Positions 36,682-45,732 of a DNA stretch of 51,778 nucleotides are shown here, piece by piece. A program made the translations under genes and the position numbers. Within the stretch, counting starts at the first letter, position 1; each line of letters starts with the position of its first letter. This DNA comes from Candidatus Ghiorseimicrobium undicola (GTDB lineage: Bacteria; Omnitrophota; Gorgyraeia; Ghiorseimicrobiales; Ghiorseimicrobiaceae). The notes beneath the pieces were generated by a model. It saw only the letters and a list, made by a program, of their open reading frames with translations. It was not told where the DNA came from and made no database searches. The stretch spans positions 1-51,778 of the forward strand of contig PCWA01000096.1 in NCBI GenBank assembly GCA_002796125.1, in the 5' to 3' direction.

Positions 36682-37635
36682 ATGGCATTTAGTGGCGTAA
36701 AAGGGCATCTACCGCAAATAAATTCTTTATCTAGCTGTGTTTTGGAAGATAGGCTGAGTAATGCCTATTTATTTTTGGGGCCAGCCGGCGTGGGCAAAAA
36801 ACTTGTAGCGCTTAATTTCGCCAAGCTTATTAATTGTCAAAGTGAAAATGCCGCCAGCGGTAATCCATGCGATGAGTGCCCGTCTTGCAAAAAAATAAAC
36901 AGCTTCCAGCATCCGGACATATTTTTTATTTCGCCGGATTCTAACGGCACAATAAAAATAGATTCAATACGGGAATGCATAAAAAGAAGCTTTCTGCGTC
37001 CTTATGAGGCAAGATATAAAATAATTATCATCGATGAGGCAGAGAGTATGCATGATGAGGCGGCGAATGCATTACTTAAGACGCTGGAAGAGCCGCAAAA
37101 AAATAACATTTTTATTCTAATTAGCGCTAATGAAAAAAGATTGCTGCCTACGGTAATATCGCGCTGCCGCAGGATAAAATTTTACGCCCAAGGCGCAGAA
37201 CTTATAAAAAAAGTGCTCATTGATGATTATAAAATGGATGAGCAAAAGGCACATTTTATCAGTCATTTTTCAGAAGGCAGGTTTGGGCCCGCCTTAGCTG
37301 TTAAGGATACGGATGTTTTAAGGGCGAAGAATGCTTTGCTGGATAGTTTCATAGCCAAGAGAGCTAAATTTAAAGATAAAAAAGAAGCCAAATATGCGTT
37401 GAACTTATTTTCCGGATGGCTGAGAGACCTGCTGCTGTTGAAAATCGTAGGCAGCAAGGCAGCCATTATAAATATAGACAGAAGGCAGGAGCTATTCAGC
37501 CAAAAAGACAAATATACCATATCTCAGCTTAAACGGGCTATAATATTTATAAAAGATGCCGTATTTTATTTAGACAGGAATATAAATATGCGCCTGTTTA
37601 ATAACCTAGTAAGGATTAAATTATGCAGCGATTAA
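36682..37635 (+). CDS. holB: DNA polymerase III delta-prime subunit
   Basis: HolB (317 aa) is part of the clamp loader. The P-loop is GPAGVGKK (33-40), with Lys in place of the last Ser or Thr, as in many delta-prime proteins that do not hydrolyse ATP. A zinc module has C52, C63, C66 and C69. DEAESMHDEAANALLKTLEEP and ISRCRR are typical AAA parts. It overlaps the ricT start by 13 nt. Confidence 0.92.
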   Translation: MAFSGVKGHLPQINSLSSCVLEDRLSNAYLFLGPAGVGKKLVALNFAKLINCQSENAASGNPCDECPSCKKINSFQHPDIFFISPDSNGTIKIDSIRECIKRSFLRPYEARYKIIIIDEAESMHDEAANALLKTLEEPQKNNIFILISANEKRLLPTVISRCRRIKFYAQGAELIKKVLIDDYKMDEQKAHFISHFSEGRFGPALAVKDTDVLRAKNALLDSFIAKRAKFKDKKEAKYALNLFSGWLRDLLLLKIVGSKAAIINIDRRQELFSQKDKYTISQLKRAIIFIKDAVFYLDRNINMRLFNNLVRIKLCSD

Positions 37636-38408
37636 TTCAGGTACGTTTACGGGAATCAGGGCAGGCCTTATATTTTGTCCTGGATAAAGTTATACCGAAA
37701 GTCGGTGATTATGTTATCGTGGAAGCTGAACGCGGCCTTGATTATGGCCAGGTTACGGCAGGCCCGGAAGGATTGGAGGCGCCGGATAAAAACGATGAGC
37801 CTCTGAAGAGAGTATTGCGCCATCTAAGCCCTTCTGATATCAAGCAGATTCAGCAAAACAGGCTTAAAGCCAAAGAAGCGTTTCATTCCTGTGTTAAGAA
37901 AATTGCTGAACATAAGCTGGATATGAAACTGGTGGATGCCGAATACTCTTTTGATAAAAGCAAGCTTATTTTTTATTTTACCGCGGATGGCAGGATAGAC
38001 TTTAGAAACCTAGTGAAGGATCTGGCTAAAATATTCCGTTCCAGAATTGAGCTGCGCCAGATTGGCGTGCGCGATGAGGCGAAATTTTTTGGGGGGTTTG
38101 GCCCTTGCGGAAGGCAGCTTTGTTGCGCGAAATTTTTAAGAGAGTTTGAACCGGTCACCATAAAAATGGCCAAGGAGCAAAACCTGCCTTTAAATCCCAC
38201 GAAAATCTCAGGCCTTTGCGGCAGATTGATGTGCTGCCTTTCTTATGAGCATCAGACTTATAAACACCTCTGCAAAGGCTTGCCTTGCGAAGGCGCTAAA
38301 GTTACCATTCCCGAAGGCAAGGGGAGAGTTGTATCCGTTAATCCGCTTAAAAGGTCTGCGGTTGTTGAGACCGAAGACGGCCGGCACATAACAGTAATCT
38401 ATAAGTAG
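37623..38408 (+). CDS. ricT: PSP1-domain protein RicT
   Basis: This 261-aa PSP1 protein is the homologue of Bacillus RicT (YaaT), a partner in an Fe-S-bearing complex that controls RNase Y. The central part has the paired Cys clusters GFGPCGRQLCCA and SGLCGRLMCCLSYE, which bind iron-sulfur in Bacillus. RicA and RicF are not seen here, and no RNase Y gene is in the window, so the exact role is open. It starts within holB. Confidence 0.9.
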   Translation: MQRLIQVRLRESGQALYFVLDKVIPKVGDYVIVEAERGLDYGQVTAGPEGLEAPDKNDEPLKRVLRHLSPSDIKQIQQNRLKAKEAFHSCVKKIAEHKLDMKLVDAEYSFDKSKLIFYFTADGRIDFRNLVKDLAKIFRSRIELRQIGVRDEAKFFGGFGPCGRQLCCAKFLREFEPVTIKMAKEQNLPLNPTKISGLCGRLMCCLSYEHQTYKHLCKGLPCEGAKVTIPEGKGRVVSVNPLKRSAVVETEDGRHITVIYK

Positions 38409-38410
38409 AA

Positions 38411-39892
38411 ATGGCTAAATTTTATCTTACCACTCCATTATATTATGTAAACGCGCCACCCCACATAGGCCATTCTTATACAAACATAGCCGCTGATTCT
38501 CTCGCTAGATATAAACGTGCTAAAGGGTTTGAAGTATTGTTTCTTACGGGCACCGATGAGCATGGGCAGAAGGTAGAGCGTTCTGCCGCTGATTCCGGGC
38601 TGACACCTTTGGAATTTGCCGATAATACCGTAGGTAAATTCAGGGAGCTTTGGGAAAGAATCGATGTTTCTTATGATGATTTTATCAGGACTACGGAACT
38701 TAGGCATATAAATACGGTACAAAAAGTCTTGGATATACTTTATAAAAAAGGCGATATATACCAGGCAAAATATGAAGGCTGGTATTGTACGCCTTGTGAA
38801 ACATTCTGGACCGATGTTGATGAGTACGAGGCCCTTTGCCCTGATTGTAGGCGCGCTTTGGAGAAGATCAGTGAGACAAACTTTTTCTTTAAGCTTTCCA
38901 AATATCAGGACTGGTTGATAGGATATTTTAAAGCTAATCCGGATTTTGTCCTGCCCCATTTTAGATATAATGAGGCATTTAGTTTTATTACTCAAAATAA
39001 ACTACAAGATTTATGTATTTCCAGGCCGAAATCGCGCCTTTCCTGGGGCATAGAGACACCTTTTAGCAAAGATCACATAACTTATGTATGGTTTGATGCC
39101 CTTGTTAATTATATAAGCGCTGTTGGTTTTACGGGTGATAAAGCTAAATTTAGCAAATTTTGGCCTGCTGATATACATTTTATCGGAAAAGATATTTTAA
39201 GACAGCATGCGGTATATTGGCCGATAATGTTAAAAGCGCTTGATATTGATTTGCCCCGATCTATAGTCGCTCATGGCTGGTGGCTGGTGGGGGAAGGCGA
39301 AAAAATGTCTAAATCTTTGGGCAATATAGTTGATCCGAATGAAATGGTCAATGAATTCGGTTTAGATGCTTACCGTTATTTTCTTCTGCGTGATGTGCCT
39401 TTTGGGTTAGACGGCAATTTCTCAAGAGACCTGATTATCAAGCGTTATAATTCCGACCTCGCCAATGATTTGGGTAATTTAATTTACCGTACGCTTACAA
39501 TGGTAGAGAAGTATTATTCCGGGAAAATACCCGTATCCTTAAACCTGGAATTTAATTCCGTAATTAGAAATAAGATTCGCGGGCTTTCCGGCGCGCTGGA
39601 TAAGTTTATGGATAAATGCCAGTTTTCTTCTGCCTTGGAAGAAATATGGGGATTGATAAATATGGCAAATAAGCATGTGGAAGAGACAAAGCCATGGAAT
39701 TTAAGCAAAGAGAACAAAAAGGAAGAGCTTGCAGATTTTATCGCTTTGCTTGTAGAAGTGATTAAAAAAGTATCTGCTGAGATATCATATTTTATGCCCC
39801 GGGCGTCGGCAAAGATAAATGAGCAGTTTCTTGAAGATAAGGTTATAAAAGGAAAGCCGCTATTTCCCAGAATAGATAAAACCAAAATTTAA
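38411..39892 (+). CDS. metG: Methionyl-tRNA synthetase
   Basis: MetRS (493 aa) has HIGH (18-21) and KMSKS (298-302). A zinc knuckle is formed by CTPCETFW and CPDC near 127-149. The C-terminal tRNA-binding extension found in E. coli is absent; this is the short type. It starts 2 nt after ricT and is followed by an A/T-word spacer before tatD. Confidence 0.95.
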   Translation: MAKFYLTTPLYYVNAPPHIGHSYTNIAADSLARYKRAKGFEVLFLTGTDEHGQKVERSAADSGLTPLEFADNTVGKFRELWERIDVSYDDFIRTTELRHINTVQKVLDILYKKGDIYQAKYEGWYCTPCETFWTDVDEYEALCPDCRRALEKISETNFFFKLSKYQDWLIGYFKANPDFVLPHFRYNEAFSFITQNKLQDLCISRPKSRLSWGIETPFSKDHITYVWFDALVNYISAVGFTGDKAKFSKFWPADIHFIGKDILRQHAVYWPIMLKALDIDLPRSIVAHGWWLVGEGEKMSKSLGNIVDPNEMVNEFGLDAYRYFLLRDVPFGLDGNFSRDLIIKRYNSDLANDLGNLIYRTLTMVEKYYSGKIPVSLNLEFNSVIRNKIRGLSGALDKFMDKCQFSSALEEIWGLINMANKHVEETKPWNLSKENKKEELADFIALLVEVIKKVSAEISYFMPRASAKINEQFLEDKVIKGKPLFPRIDKTKI

Positions 39893-39936
39893 AATTTTAA
39901 ATTACGATTTTGAATTTTGCATTTTAAATTTTGAAT
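39893..39936 (+). repeat. A/T-word spacer between metG and tatD
   Basis: Direct and inverted copies of TTTTGAATTTTG, ATTTTAAATT and AAATT make up the whole spacer. It is the simplest version of the word-repeat spacers and ends at the tatD start. Confidence 0.5.
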
Positions 39937-39937
39937 T

Positions 39938-40708
39938 ATGTTGATAGACACGCATTGCCATCTTGATTTCGCGGAATTTTCCGCAGATAGAGACGAGGTA
40001 TTAAAACGCGCGCAGGCCGCAGGCGTAGAATATATTATTAACGTCGCATCAAGCCTTGAAAACAGCCGTGCCGCGGTTTCGCTTTCCAATAATTATATTT
40101 CAATATTTTCTTCGGCCGGTATACACCCGCATGATGCCAAAGATTTTTCCAAAGAGGCGCTGGCGGAAATTTCAGAATTAGCCGATAATAAAAGAGTAGT
40201 CGCTATAGGCGAGGTGGGGCTTGATTTTTACCGTAATCTTTCTGAAAGTTATGTTCAGGAAGAAGTTTTCAGGAAATTCATAAATTTAGCCGAAGACAAA
40301 AACCTCCCTTTGATTATTCATTCGCGCGCGGCCGATGAGGATACTTTACGCGTTATAAAAGAAGAGCGCTTTAAAAATATGCGCGCGGTAGTGCATTGTT
40401 TTTCAGGCAGCGGGCAATTCTTGGAAAGCTGCCTTGAATTAGGTTTTTATATTTCTTATACCTGCAATATCACTTATAAAAAAGCGCATGACCTGTGCGA
40501 ACTTGTCAAATCAACCCCCCTTGATAAACTTATGCTTGAGACAGATGCCCCTTATTTATCTCCCGAAGGATTCCGCGGCAGGCGTAATGAGCCCATGCAT
40601 ATAAAACTGCTTGCTGAAAAAATTGCCGAAATCAAAGAAATAACTTTTAAAGAAGTCGCGGATAAAACAAGCGAGAATGCCAAGGCCTTATTTAAATTAA
40701 AAATATAG
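39938..40708 (+). CDS. tatD: TatD-family metal-dependent deoxyribonuclease
   Basis: TatD (256 aa) has the TIM-barrel metal sites: DTHCHLDF (4-11), GEVGLDFYR, HSR, VVHCFSGS and ETDAPYLSPEGFRGRRNEP. Family members are DNases or exonucleases in repair. It follows metG as in many bacteria. Spacing downstream is about 100 nt, with a promoter of another type. Confidence 0.94.
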   Translation: MLIDTHCHLDFAEFSADRDEVLKRAQAAGVEYIINVASSLENSRAAVSLSNNYISIFSSAGIHPHDAKDFSKEALAEISELADNKRVVAIGEVGLDFYRNLSESYVQEEVFRKFINLAEDKNLPLIIHSRAADEDTLRVIKEERFKNMRAVVHCFSGSGQFLESCLELGFYISYTCNITYKKAHDLCELVKSTPLDKLMLETDAPYLSPEGFRGRRNEPMHIKLLAEKIAEIKEITFKEVADKTSENAKALFKLKI

Positions 40709-40750
40709 GCTATTTCCAGCCCAGATTTTTCTAAATAAATAAAAATTTTT

Positions 40751-40778
40751 GAAACTTTTTCCGACCTTGTGCGTTAAA
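40751..40778 (+). promoter_or_regulatory. ECF-type promoter upstream of the sigma factor gene
   Basis: GAAACTTTTT (40751-40760) and CGTTAAA (40772-40778) fit the usual -35 (GAAAC or GGAAC) and -10 (CGT-containing) parts recognised by extracytoplasmic-function sigma factors. The gene downstream encodes such a factor, so self-activation is likely. Confidence 0.6.
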
Positions 40779-40806
40779 CAAGTGGAGGAAGGGAAGGGCA
40801 AAAAAG

Positions 40807-41394
40807 ATGCAGGATTTAACCGATAAAGAGTTGATGCTGAAATATCAACAAGGAGATACGGCAGTGATGAATGAGCTTCTCAGGCGCTATAAAAATCCGG
40901 TTTACCACTTTGTTTTGCGCTTAAGCCAGGATGCAGCTTTTGCTCAGGATATAGCCCAGGAGGTATTTGTGCGCATACATACGCATCGCGCTTATTATAA
41001 GCCATGCGGTAAATTCTCTACCTGGTTATTCAGCATTGCTCATAATTTATGCATAAGCCACTTGCGTAAAAAGAAGTGGCATGTTTTATGGCCAAGAAGC
41101 AAAGAGGATCCGGACAAATTAGTTGAGTTCGAAAGTTCTGAACTTTCTCCAAAGGATGTAGCCGAAAATAACGATTTTTCGGCTGTTTTAAAAAGATGCA
41201 TACAAGGCCTTCCTTTCCTCCAGAAAGAGGCCTTGATTTTAAGGGAGTATCAAAATCTTGATTATGGTGAAATTTCAAAAATATTAAAGAAGTCCTTGGG
41301 CGCAGTTAAGACTTTAATACATAGAGCAAGGTTAAATTTAAAGCAAAAACTTCTTCCCCATTTTAAAGAAATAGCGGGAGGTTATGATGAATAA
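40807..41394 (+). CDS. ECF sigma factor (RpoE-like)
   Basis: This 195-aa sigma factor has region 2 (about 20-90; DIAQEVFVRIHTHRAYY and STWLFSIAHN) and region 4 (about 128-185; LPFLQKEALILREYQNLDYGE), joined by a linker. Region 3 is absent, as in ECF factors. The next gene, overlapping by 11 nt, encodes a membrane protein with a zinc anti-sigma domain, which would hold this factor until a signal from outside. The upstream promoter is ECF-like. GGAGGAAGGG lies upstream at some distance. The regulon cannot be seen. Confidence 0.93.
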   Translation: MQDLTDKELMLKYQQGDTAVMNELLRRYKNPVYHFVLRLSQDAAFAQDIAQEVFVRIHTHRAYYKPCGKFSTWLFSIAHNLCISHLRKKKWHVLWPRSKEDPDKLVEFESSELSPKDVAENNDFSAVLKRCIQGLPFLQKEALILREYQNLDYGEISKILKKSLGAVKTLIHRARLNLKQKLLPHFKEIAGGYDE

Positions 41395-42775
41395 AGGCCA
41401 TGTTTTAAAATTACTAAGCAGCTATTTGGATAATCAGCTTTCGGATAAACAAAGACAAGGGGTGGCAGAACACCTCAAGGCCTGCGGTATTTGCCGAGAG
41501 GAGTTTATGCGTCTAAAGCAGCTTTCTGATAAGTTTAAAGCATGGCATACGGATGAGCTTGGATTTGATTTTGACTCTAGAGTGATAAAAGAAATTGTGC
41601 GCAGGGGCCTCGAAGGAGGTCGAGTTAAAATGAAAAAGAAAACTTTAGCGGTTTTAATTCCTACGGGTGCGTTGGTTAGTATCCTGGCGATGGTTTTTTG
41701 CTTGGGCGTGGTCCGTAACTTAAAAGAAAATATTCACGGCGGATTATATGAGGGCGCGGATGGTATCGGCGACCAATCTATCCCGCGGGCAAAGGTGAAA
41801 CCAGCCGAGGAAGGAAACTTATCGCTGCCTCATAAGACAAAGTTTATGATTGGGGCATCTGGCGGTGAACTTAGAGATCAGGTAATTACGAAAGCAGATA
41901 CACTAAATGGTATGGGAATGCCAGCTCAGTATGTTGATTATGCTGCTCCGCGCTTGGAGAGCAGCCTTTTATTAAAGGATGAATATGCTAAAAATGCAGA
42001 AGCAGAAGGGGCCTTTGATTATAAGGGAAATGAGGGTAAAAGTTATGATGATGAGTCGGAGGGGTCGGTAATTGTAATCCAGCCAAGCCTGCCGGCAACG
42101 GCTGAAGGTGAAAAAATTATCCGCGTAGGCTATATTGGCGTGGAAGTAGAAGATGGTACGGGGGCTTATAAAAAAGCGCAGGAAATCTGCAAGGAATTAG
42201 GCGGATATATTTCCTCTTCTAATTTCTACAAAGACGATAAGGGCAGGGAGTCCGGTACGATAACTATGCGCGTGCCGAAAGATAATTTTCTTGCTATTCT
42301 GGATAGGCTTTCGGTCTTAGGCAAGGTGGAACAGACGACGACAAACAGCCAGGACGTGACTCAGGAATACGCAAATATCAAGGCACAGCTTGAGGCGGCA
42401 ATGGTAGTTTATGAGAAAACGCTTGAGGCGTTAAAGGGGAGAAAAGTTACGATTCCTGAAGCAATGCGGCTTGAATCGGAATTAACCCCGATACTTAAAC
42501 GCGTTCAGGAATTAAAAAATAAATTGGAGAAACTGGATAATGCCGTATCGTTTACCACGGTTACTTTGCAGTTCCATGAAGCGGAAATTTCGGAAAAAGT
42601 CCTGGAAGAGACAAGACAGACGATTAAAGACAGCATGTTAAAGGCCAGAATTGATTCCATAAGGTTTTTTGCCGGTAATTTTACGGTAGTGGTTACCGTA
42701 GGCGCCTTAATATTTTTCGTGCTGATTGCAGTTTTATTAATCGAACGCGCTATAAGAAAGCACCTTAAAAAATAA
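41384..42775 (+). CDS. Membrane anti-sigma factor fused to DUF4349
   Basis: This 463-aa protein has a cytoplasmic zinc-finger anti-sigma domain (about 1-75; H30, C34, C37), a membrane helix (about 88-110), an extracytoplasmic linker (about 111-235), a DUF4349 region (about 240-430, with a coiled coil) and a second helix (about 433-456) with a basic tail. DUF4349 is normally a separate lipoprotein-like protein, so the sensor may be DUF4349 itself. ATG 41384 overlaps the sigma gene; ATG 41387 is also possible. The gene ends at a bidirectional terminator. Confidence 0.88.
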   Translation: MMNKGHVLKLLSSYLDNQLSDKQRQGVAEHLKACGICREEFMRLKQLSDKFKAWHTDELGFDFDSRVIKEIVRRGLEGGRVKMKKKTLAVLIPTGALVSILAMVFCLGVVRNLKENIHGGLYEGADGIGDQSIPRAKVKPAEEGNLSLPHKTKFMIGASGGELRDQVITKADTLNGMGMPAQYVDYAAPRLESSLLLKDEYAKNAEAEGAFDYKGNEGKSYDDESEGSVIVIQPSLPATAEGEKIIRVGYIGVEVEDGTGAYKKAQEICKELGGYISSSNFYKDDKGRESGTITMRVPKDNFLAILDRLSVLGKVEQTTTNSQDVTQEYANIKAQLEAAMVVYEKTLEALKGRKVTIPEAMRLESELTPILKRVQELKNKLEKLDNAVSFTTVTLQFHEAEISEKVLEETRQTIKDSMLKARIDSIRFFAGNFTVVVTVGALIFFVLIAVLLIERAIRKHLKK

Positions 42776-42785
42776 GGGGCAGCTG

Positions 42786-42838
42786 GTAAAAAGGCTAAGG
42801 GTTTTATTATAATTTCTTCCCTTAGCCTTGTTTTTTTT
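42786..42838. terminator. Bidirectional terminator, anti-sigma gene and tRNA-Leu
   Basis: An 11-bp stem AAGGCTAAGGG/CCCTTAGCCTT has a T-run on + (GTTTTTTTT) and another on the minus side (TTTTT in the complement of 42785-42789). It ends transcripts from both directions and touches the tRNA CCA end. Confidence 0.88.
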
Positions 42839-42924
42839 GGTGCCGAGAGGGGGAGTTGAACCCCCAAGGGCTTACGCCCACAACGCCCTGAACGTTGCGT
42901 GTTTGCCAATTTCACCATCTCGGC
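42838..42924 (-). tRNA. tRNA-Leu (CAG anticodon)
   Basis: This 87-nt class II tRNA folds fully: acceptor GCCGAGA/TCTCGGC, anticodon stem CAACG/CGTTG with loop TTCAGGG (anticodon CAG, reading CUG), a long variable arm and T-arm GGGGGTTCAACTCCCCC. CCA is encoded (42840-42838). It is transcribed opposite to all neighbours. Confidence 0.96.
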
Positions 42925-42933
42925 ATGCATAAA

Positions 42934-42962
42934 AGTATATCTTATTCTCTTTGCCGAGTCAA
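42934..42962 (-). promoter_or_regulatory. Promoter of tRNA-Leu
   Basis: On the minus strand TTGACT (42962-42957), 17 nt, TATACT (42939-42934). Transcription would start about 3 nt before the tRNA. Its -35 box lies next to the -10 box of the divergent BatD-like gene. Confidence 0.8.
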
Positions 42963-42964
42963 TA

Positions 42965-42973
42965 TGGTATAAT
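42965..42973 (+). promoter_or_regulatory. Extended -10 promoter of the BatD-like gene
   Basis: TGGTATAAT (42965-42973) is an extended -10 box; no good -35 is present. ATG 42980 is 6 nt downstream, so the message is likely leaderless. Confidence 0.6.
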
Positions 42974-42979
42974 AAAAAT

Positions 42980-43477
42980 ATGAAAAAAATATTTATTTAT
43001 AGCGCGATATTTTTGTTTCTATGGGGTTTTAATGCCTGTGCTGATAAGGCGCCGGATAATAATATAATAAAGGCGGAAATAGATAAGAGTGAGCTTACTA
43101 CCGATGATTTGCTGAATTATAAAGTGATTATAAATAGCATGGGTAAAAATATTTCCCTGCCGGATTTTCCGGAATTTGACGGTTTTGAAACAGTTTCGCA
43201 GGCCCATTCATCTAACATATCTTTTTCAAAGGGCGAAGTTAGAAGAACAACAACCTATCTATTTGTGCTGTTGCCGGATAAAGTAGGCAAGGTTACGATC
43301 GGCCCGGCTTCCATAAGTATAGGAAATGATATTTACGCTACGGAAAGCTTTGAGATTGAGGTAACTCAAGGGAAAAGGGCCCCGGAACAAGAGTTTAAAA
43401 ATCAGCGGCGGATTCCGAAAAAACCATACCCTCCAGATATTGATTCCGGCGCTTCGAAACCGGAAATTACTCTTTAA
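42980..43477 (+). CDS. BatD-like N-terminal domain protein
   Basis: This 165-aa protein has an N-terminal signal (about 1-20) ending near FNAC, which could be a lipoprotein site at C20. The rest (about 30-135) resembles the first BatD (aerotolerance) domain: ELTTDDLLNYKVIINSMG, SSNISFSKGEV and KVTIGPASI. Full BatD proteins are about 500-600 aa with several domains and a membrane anchor. Only the first domain is present, and no BatA or BatB gene is near. No coding remnant follows, so it may be a free-standing short form. A longer frame from 42899 overlaps the tRNA and was rejected. Confidence 0.75.
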   Translation: MKKIFIYSAIFLFLWGFNACADKAPDNNIIKAEIDKSELTTDDLLNYKVIINSMGKNISLPDFPEFDGFETVSQAHSSNISFSKGEVRRTTTYLFVLLPDKVGKVTIGPASISIGNDIYATESFEIEVTQGKRAPEQEFKNQRRIPKKPYPPDIDSGASKPEITL

Positions 43478-43483
43478 TCAAGA

Positions 43484-43551
43484 CGCAGACGCCACTGGTT
43501 TTCAAATTGGGGCGTCTGCGGCGAAGATTATCCCGTAGAGCGAAGCGGGAT
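43484..43551 (+). repeat. Two hairpins between the BatD-like and AEC genes
   Basis: Hairpin 1 has perfect 10-bp arms CGCAGACGCC (43484-43493) and GGCGTCTGCG (43511-43520). Hairpin 2 has 6-bp arms (43530-43535 and 43546-43551) around GTAGAGCGAAGC. They precede a promoter at 43595. Confidence 0.7.
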
Positions 43552-43594
43552 TATTCAGGGAAGAAACCGCGGGCTTTTCCGCCGGATTCTCTGC

Positions 43595-43623
43595 TTGAAT
43601 CCCGGCTTATTTATTGGTATAAT
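43595..43623 (+). promoter_or_regulatory. Promoter of the AEC permease gene
   Basis: TTGAAT (43595-43600), 17 nt, perfect TATAAT (43618-43623) with the extended TGG immediately before it. The leader is about 44 nt. Confidence 0.75.
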
Positions 43624-43673
43624 AACCCCTGCCTCCCGAAAGATAATCTGGGGCACTTTAATTTTCTGATAAC

Positions 43674-44645
43674 ATGTTTAATATTTTCATAACTTCTTTT
43701 AGGAGTACGACTTTTGCCGTTCTTGAAATACTTCTTTTGGGGCTGTGCGGTTTTATGCTTATCAGGAGAAGGATTATTTCTCACGAGGGCTTAGACGCTT
43801 TGAGTAAGCTGGTAGTGGAAATTACGATGCCGCTTTTTGTTTTGACTCAGCTTATCTTGCGTTTTAATTTTTCTTTATATCCCAAGTGGTATATTTTGCC
43901 GTTCGTTAGCGCCTTAATTACATTAGGCGGCTTTGTGCTCGGCTGGATTATGCTTAAGTTTTCTTCCGGGAAACCGGATAAAAATAAGGCTTTCATTTCG
44001 CTTATAGGCTTTCAAAATTCCGGGTATCTCGTATTCCCTTTGATAATAACGCTCCTGCCAAAAGACGCGGCAGACAGCATGCTCATATACCTGTTCTTAT
44101 TCTTGCTGGGTTTTAATTTGACGGTTTGGTCCGTGGGGGCTTATCTTTTGTCCAGCGGAAGAAGTAAAAGATTTGAAATGGGCAGTTTATTTACGCCCGT
44201 CGTAGGCGCTATTTTGGCCGGATTATTGATTGTTATCTTGCGCGTTGACCGGATTATCCCGGATGTAATAATCAGGCCCTTTAAATTAATAGGGGAGTGC
44301 ACCATTCCTCTGGCGATGATCGTTGTCGGGGGGAATCTTGCCTTAATAGATTTTTCCGCCAGCACCGATAGAAAATTACTGTTTAATGTTGTCCTGGCAA
44401 AATTAATACTCTTGCCGGTTTTGGCTTTGGCGGTTATTTTTCTGGCAAATCCGGCATACCTTATCGGCCTTCTTATAATAATAGAGGCCGCGGTTCCTTC
44501 GGCGACATCGCTGTCGGTTATAAGCCGGCACTATAAGTCGGAGAATATTGATTTTATCGGGCAGGGTATTTTCTGGACACACATACTGAGCATTTTTACG
44601 ATACCGGTGTTTATAAGCTTATTTTCGGTAATCAGCAGGATATGA
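43674..44645 (+). CDS. AEC-family (auxin efflux carrier-like) permease
   Basis: This 323-aa membrane protein has about ten hydrophobic helices in two halves, with IGFQNSGYLVFPLIITLL and VVGGNLALIDF typical of the AEC/mem_trans family. Members export or import organic acids or auxin-like molecules; the substrate cannot be predicted. It has its own promoter. Its end overlaps the smpB start by 4 nt. Confidence 0.88.
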   Translation: MFNIFITSFRSTTFAVLEILLLGLCGFMLIRRRIISHEGLDALSKLVVEITMPLFVLTQLILRFNFSLYPKWYILPFVSALITLGGFVLGWIMLKFSSGKPDKNKAFISLIGFQNSGYLVFPLIITLLPKDAADSMLIYLFLFLLGFNLTVWSVGAYLLSSGRSKRFEMGSLFTPVVGAILAGLLIVILRVDRIIPDVIIRPFKLIGECTIPLAMIVVGGNLALIDFSASTDRKLLFNVVLAKLILLPVLALAVIFLANPAYLIGLLIIIEAAVPSATSLSVISRHYKSENIDFIGQGIFWTHILSIFTIPVFISLFSVISRI

Positions 44646-45097
44646 CGATGAAAACACCGGTTATTTCTAATAGGCGCGCTTATCATGATTACCATATATT
44701 TGAGAAATTTGAGTGCGGAATAGCCCTTTCCGGCTCTGAAGTTAAATCCTTAAGGGAGGCAAGAGCCGCGCTGGGCGATAGCTTTGCCCGTATAGATAAC
44801 GGAGAAATATTTTTGCACAATGTCCACATCGATACATTTGACAAGACCGGTTCTTTTAAGGAAGACACGCGCAGGGTGAGAAAGTTATTGCTGCATAAGA
44901 AAGAAATAGGCAAGTTGTTTAATCAGGTTACGCAGAAAGCGCTTTTGCTTATCCCGCTCAGGATGTATTTTAATAATCGTGGTATTGTTAAAGTTGAGCT
45001 TGGTCTTTCCAAAGGCAAAAAACTTTATGATAAAAGAGAAACGATAAAGAGGCGGGATTCGGAATTGGAAATGAAGCGCGCGATGCGGAGAAAGTAA
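44642..45097 (+). CDS. smpB: SsrA-binding protein SmpB
   Basis: SmpB (151 aa) brings tmRNA to stalled ribosomes. The beta-barrel sequence YHIFEKFECGIALSGSEVKSLR and the C-terminal KGKKLYDKRETIKRRD tail are typical. Start is within the AEC stop; ATG 44648 is also possible. The tmRNA gene lies 120 nt downstream, so the two trans-translation parts are encoded together. Confidence 0.96.
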   Translation: MTMKTPVISNRRAYHDYHIFEKFECGIALSGSEVKSLREARAALGDSFARIDNGEIFLHNVHIDTFDKTGSFKEDTRRVRKLLLHKKEIGKLFNQVTQKALLLIPLRMYFNNRGIVKVELGLSKGKKLYDKRETIKRRDSELEMKRAMRRK

Positions 45098-45126
45098 TTG
45101 GCGTTAGCTTAGCCGCTTAACTTGTG

Positions 45127-45217
45127 AAAATAGAAAATGGAGCAATAGACCGCAATAGAAAATTTTTCTATTTTCTATTGTTAATTTTCTATTGCTCTAT
45201 TTTTGCGAAGCAAAAAT
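45127..45217 (+). repeat. Word-repeat element between smpB and ssrA
   Basis: Left words TAGAAAATGGAGCAATAG and CAATAGAAAA (45131-45162) are matched by inverted TTTTCTATTG, TTTTCTATTGCTCTA words (45171-45199). It ends with the hairpin ATTTTTGC-GAA-GCAAAAAT (45199-45217) directly before the tmRNA. Related words recur after the tmRNA (45671) and at 51720. Confidence 0.75.
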
Positions 45218-45645
<428 letters not shown>

Positions 45646-45646
45646 A

Positions 45647-45715
45647 TCTTTTTGCCGAAGGCAAAAAGATAGAGCAATTGAGCAATAGAAAATAGAACAA
45701 TAGATAAAATACCAG
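45647..45715 (+). repeat. Hairpin and word repeat after ssrA
   Basis: Hairpin CTTTTTGCC-GAA-GGCAAAAAG starts 2 nt after the CCA end. Then AGAGCAATTGAGCAATAG and following words (45671-45706) match 51720-51755 at 34 of 36 bases. The + strand has no T-run after the hairpin, so termination by it would be imperfect. Confidence 0.8.
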
Positions 45716-45732
45716 AATTTTTTAAAGTTTAT

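Noticed and set aside
45647-45670. Intrinsic terminator after ssrA
   Set aside because: The hairpin is strong but no T-run follows on the + strand, so I kept it as a repeat.
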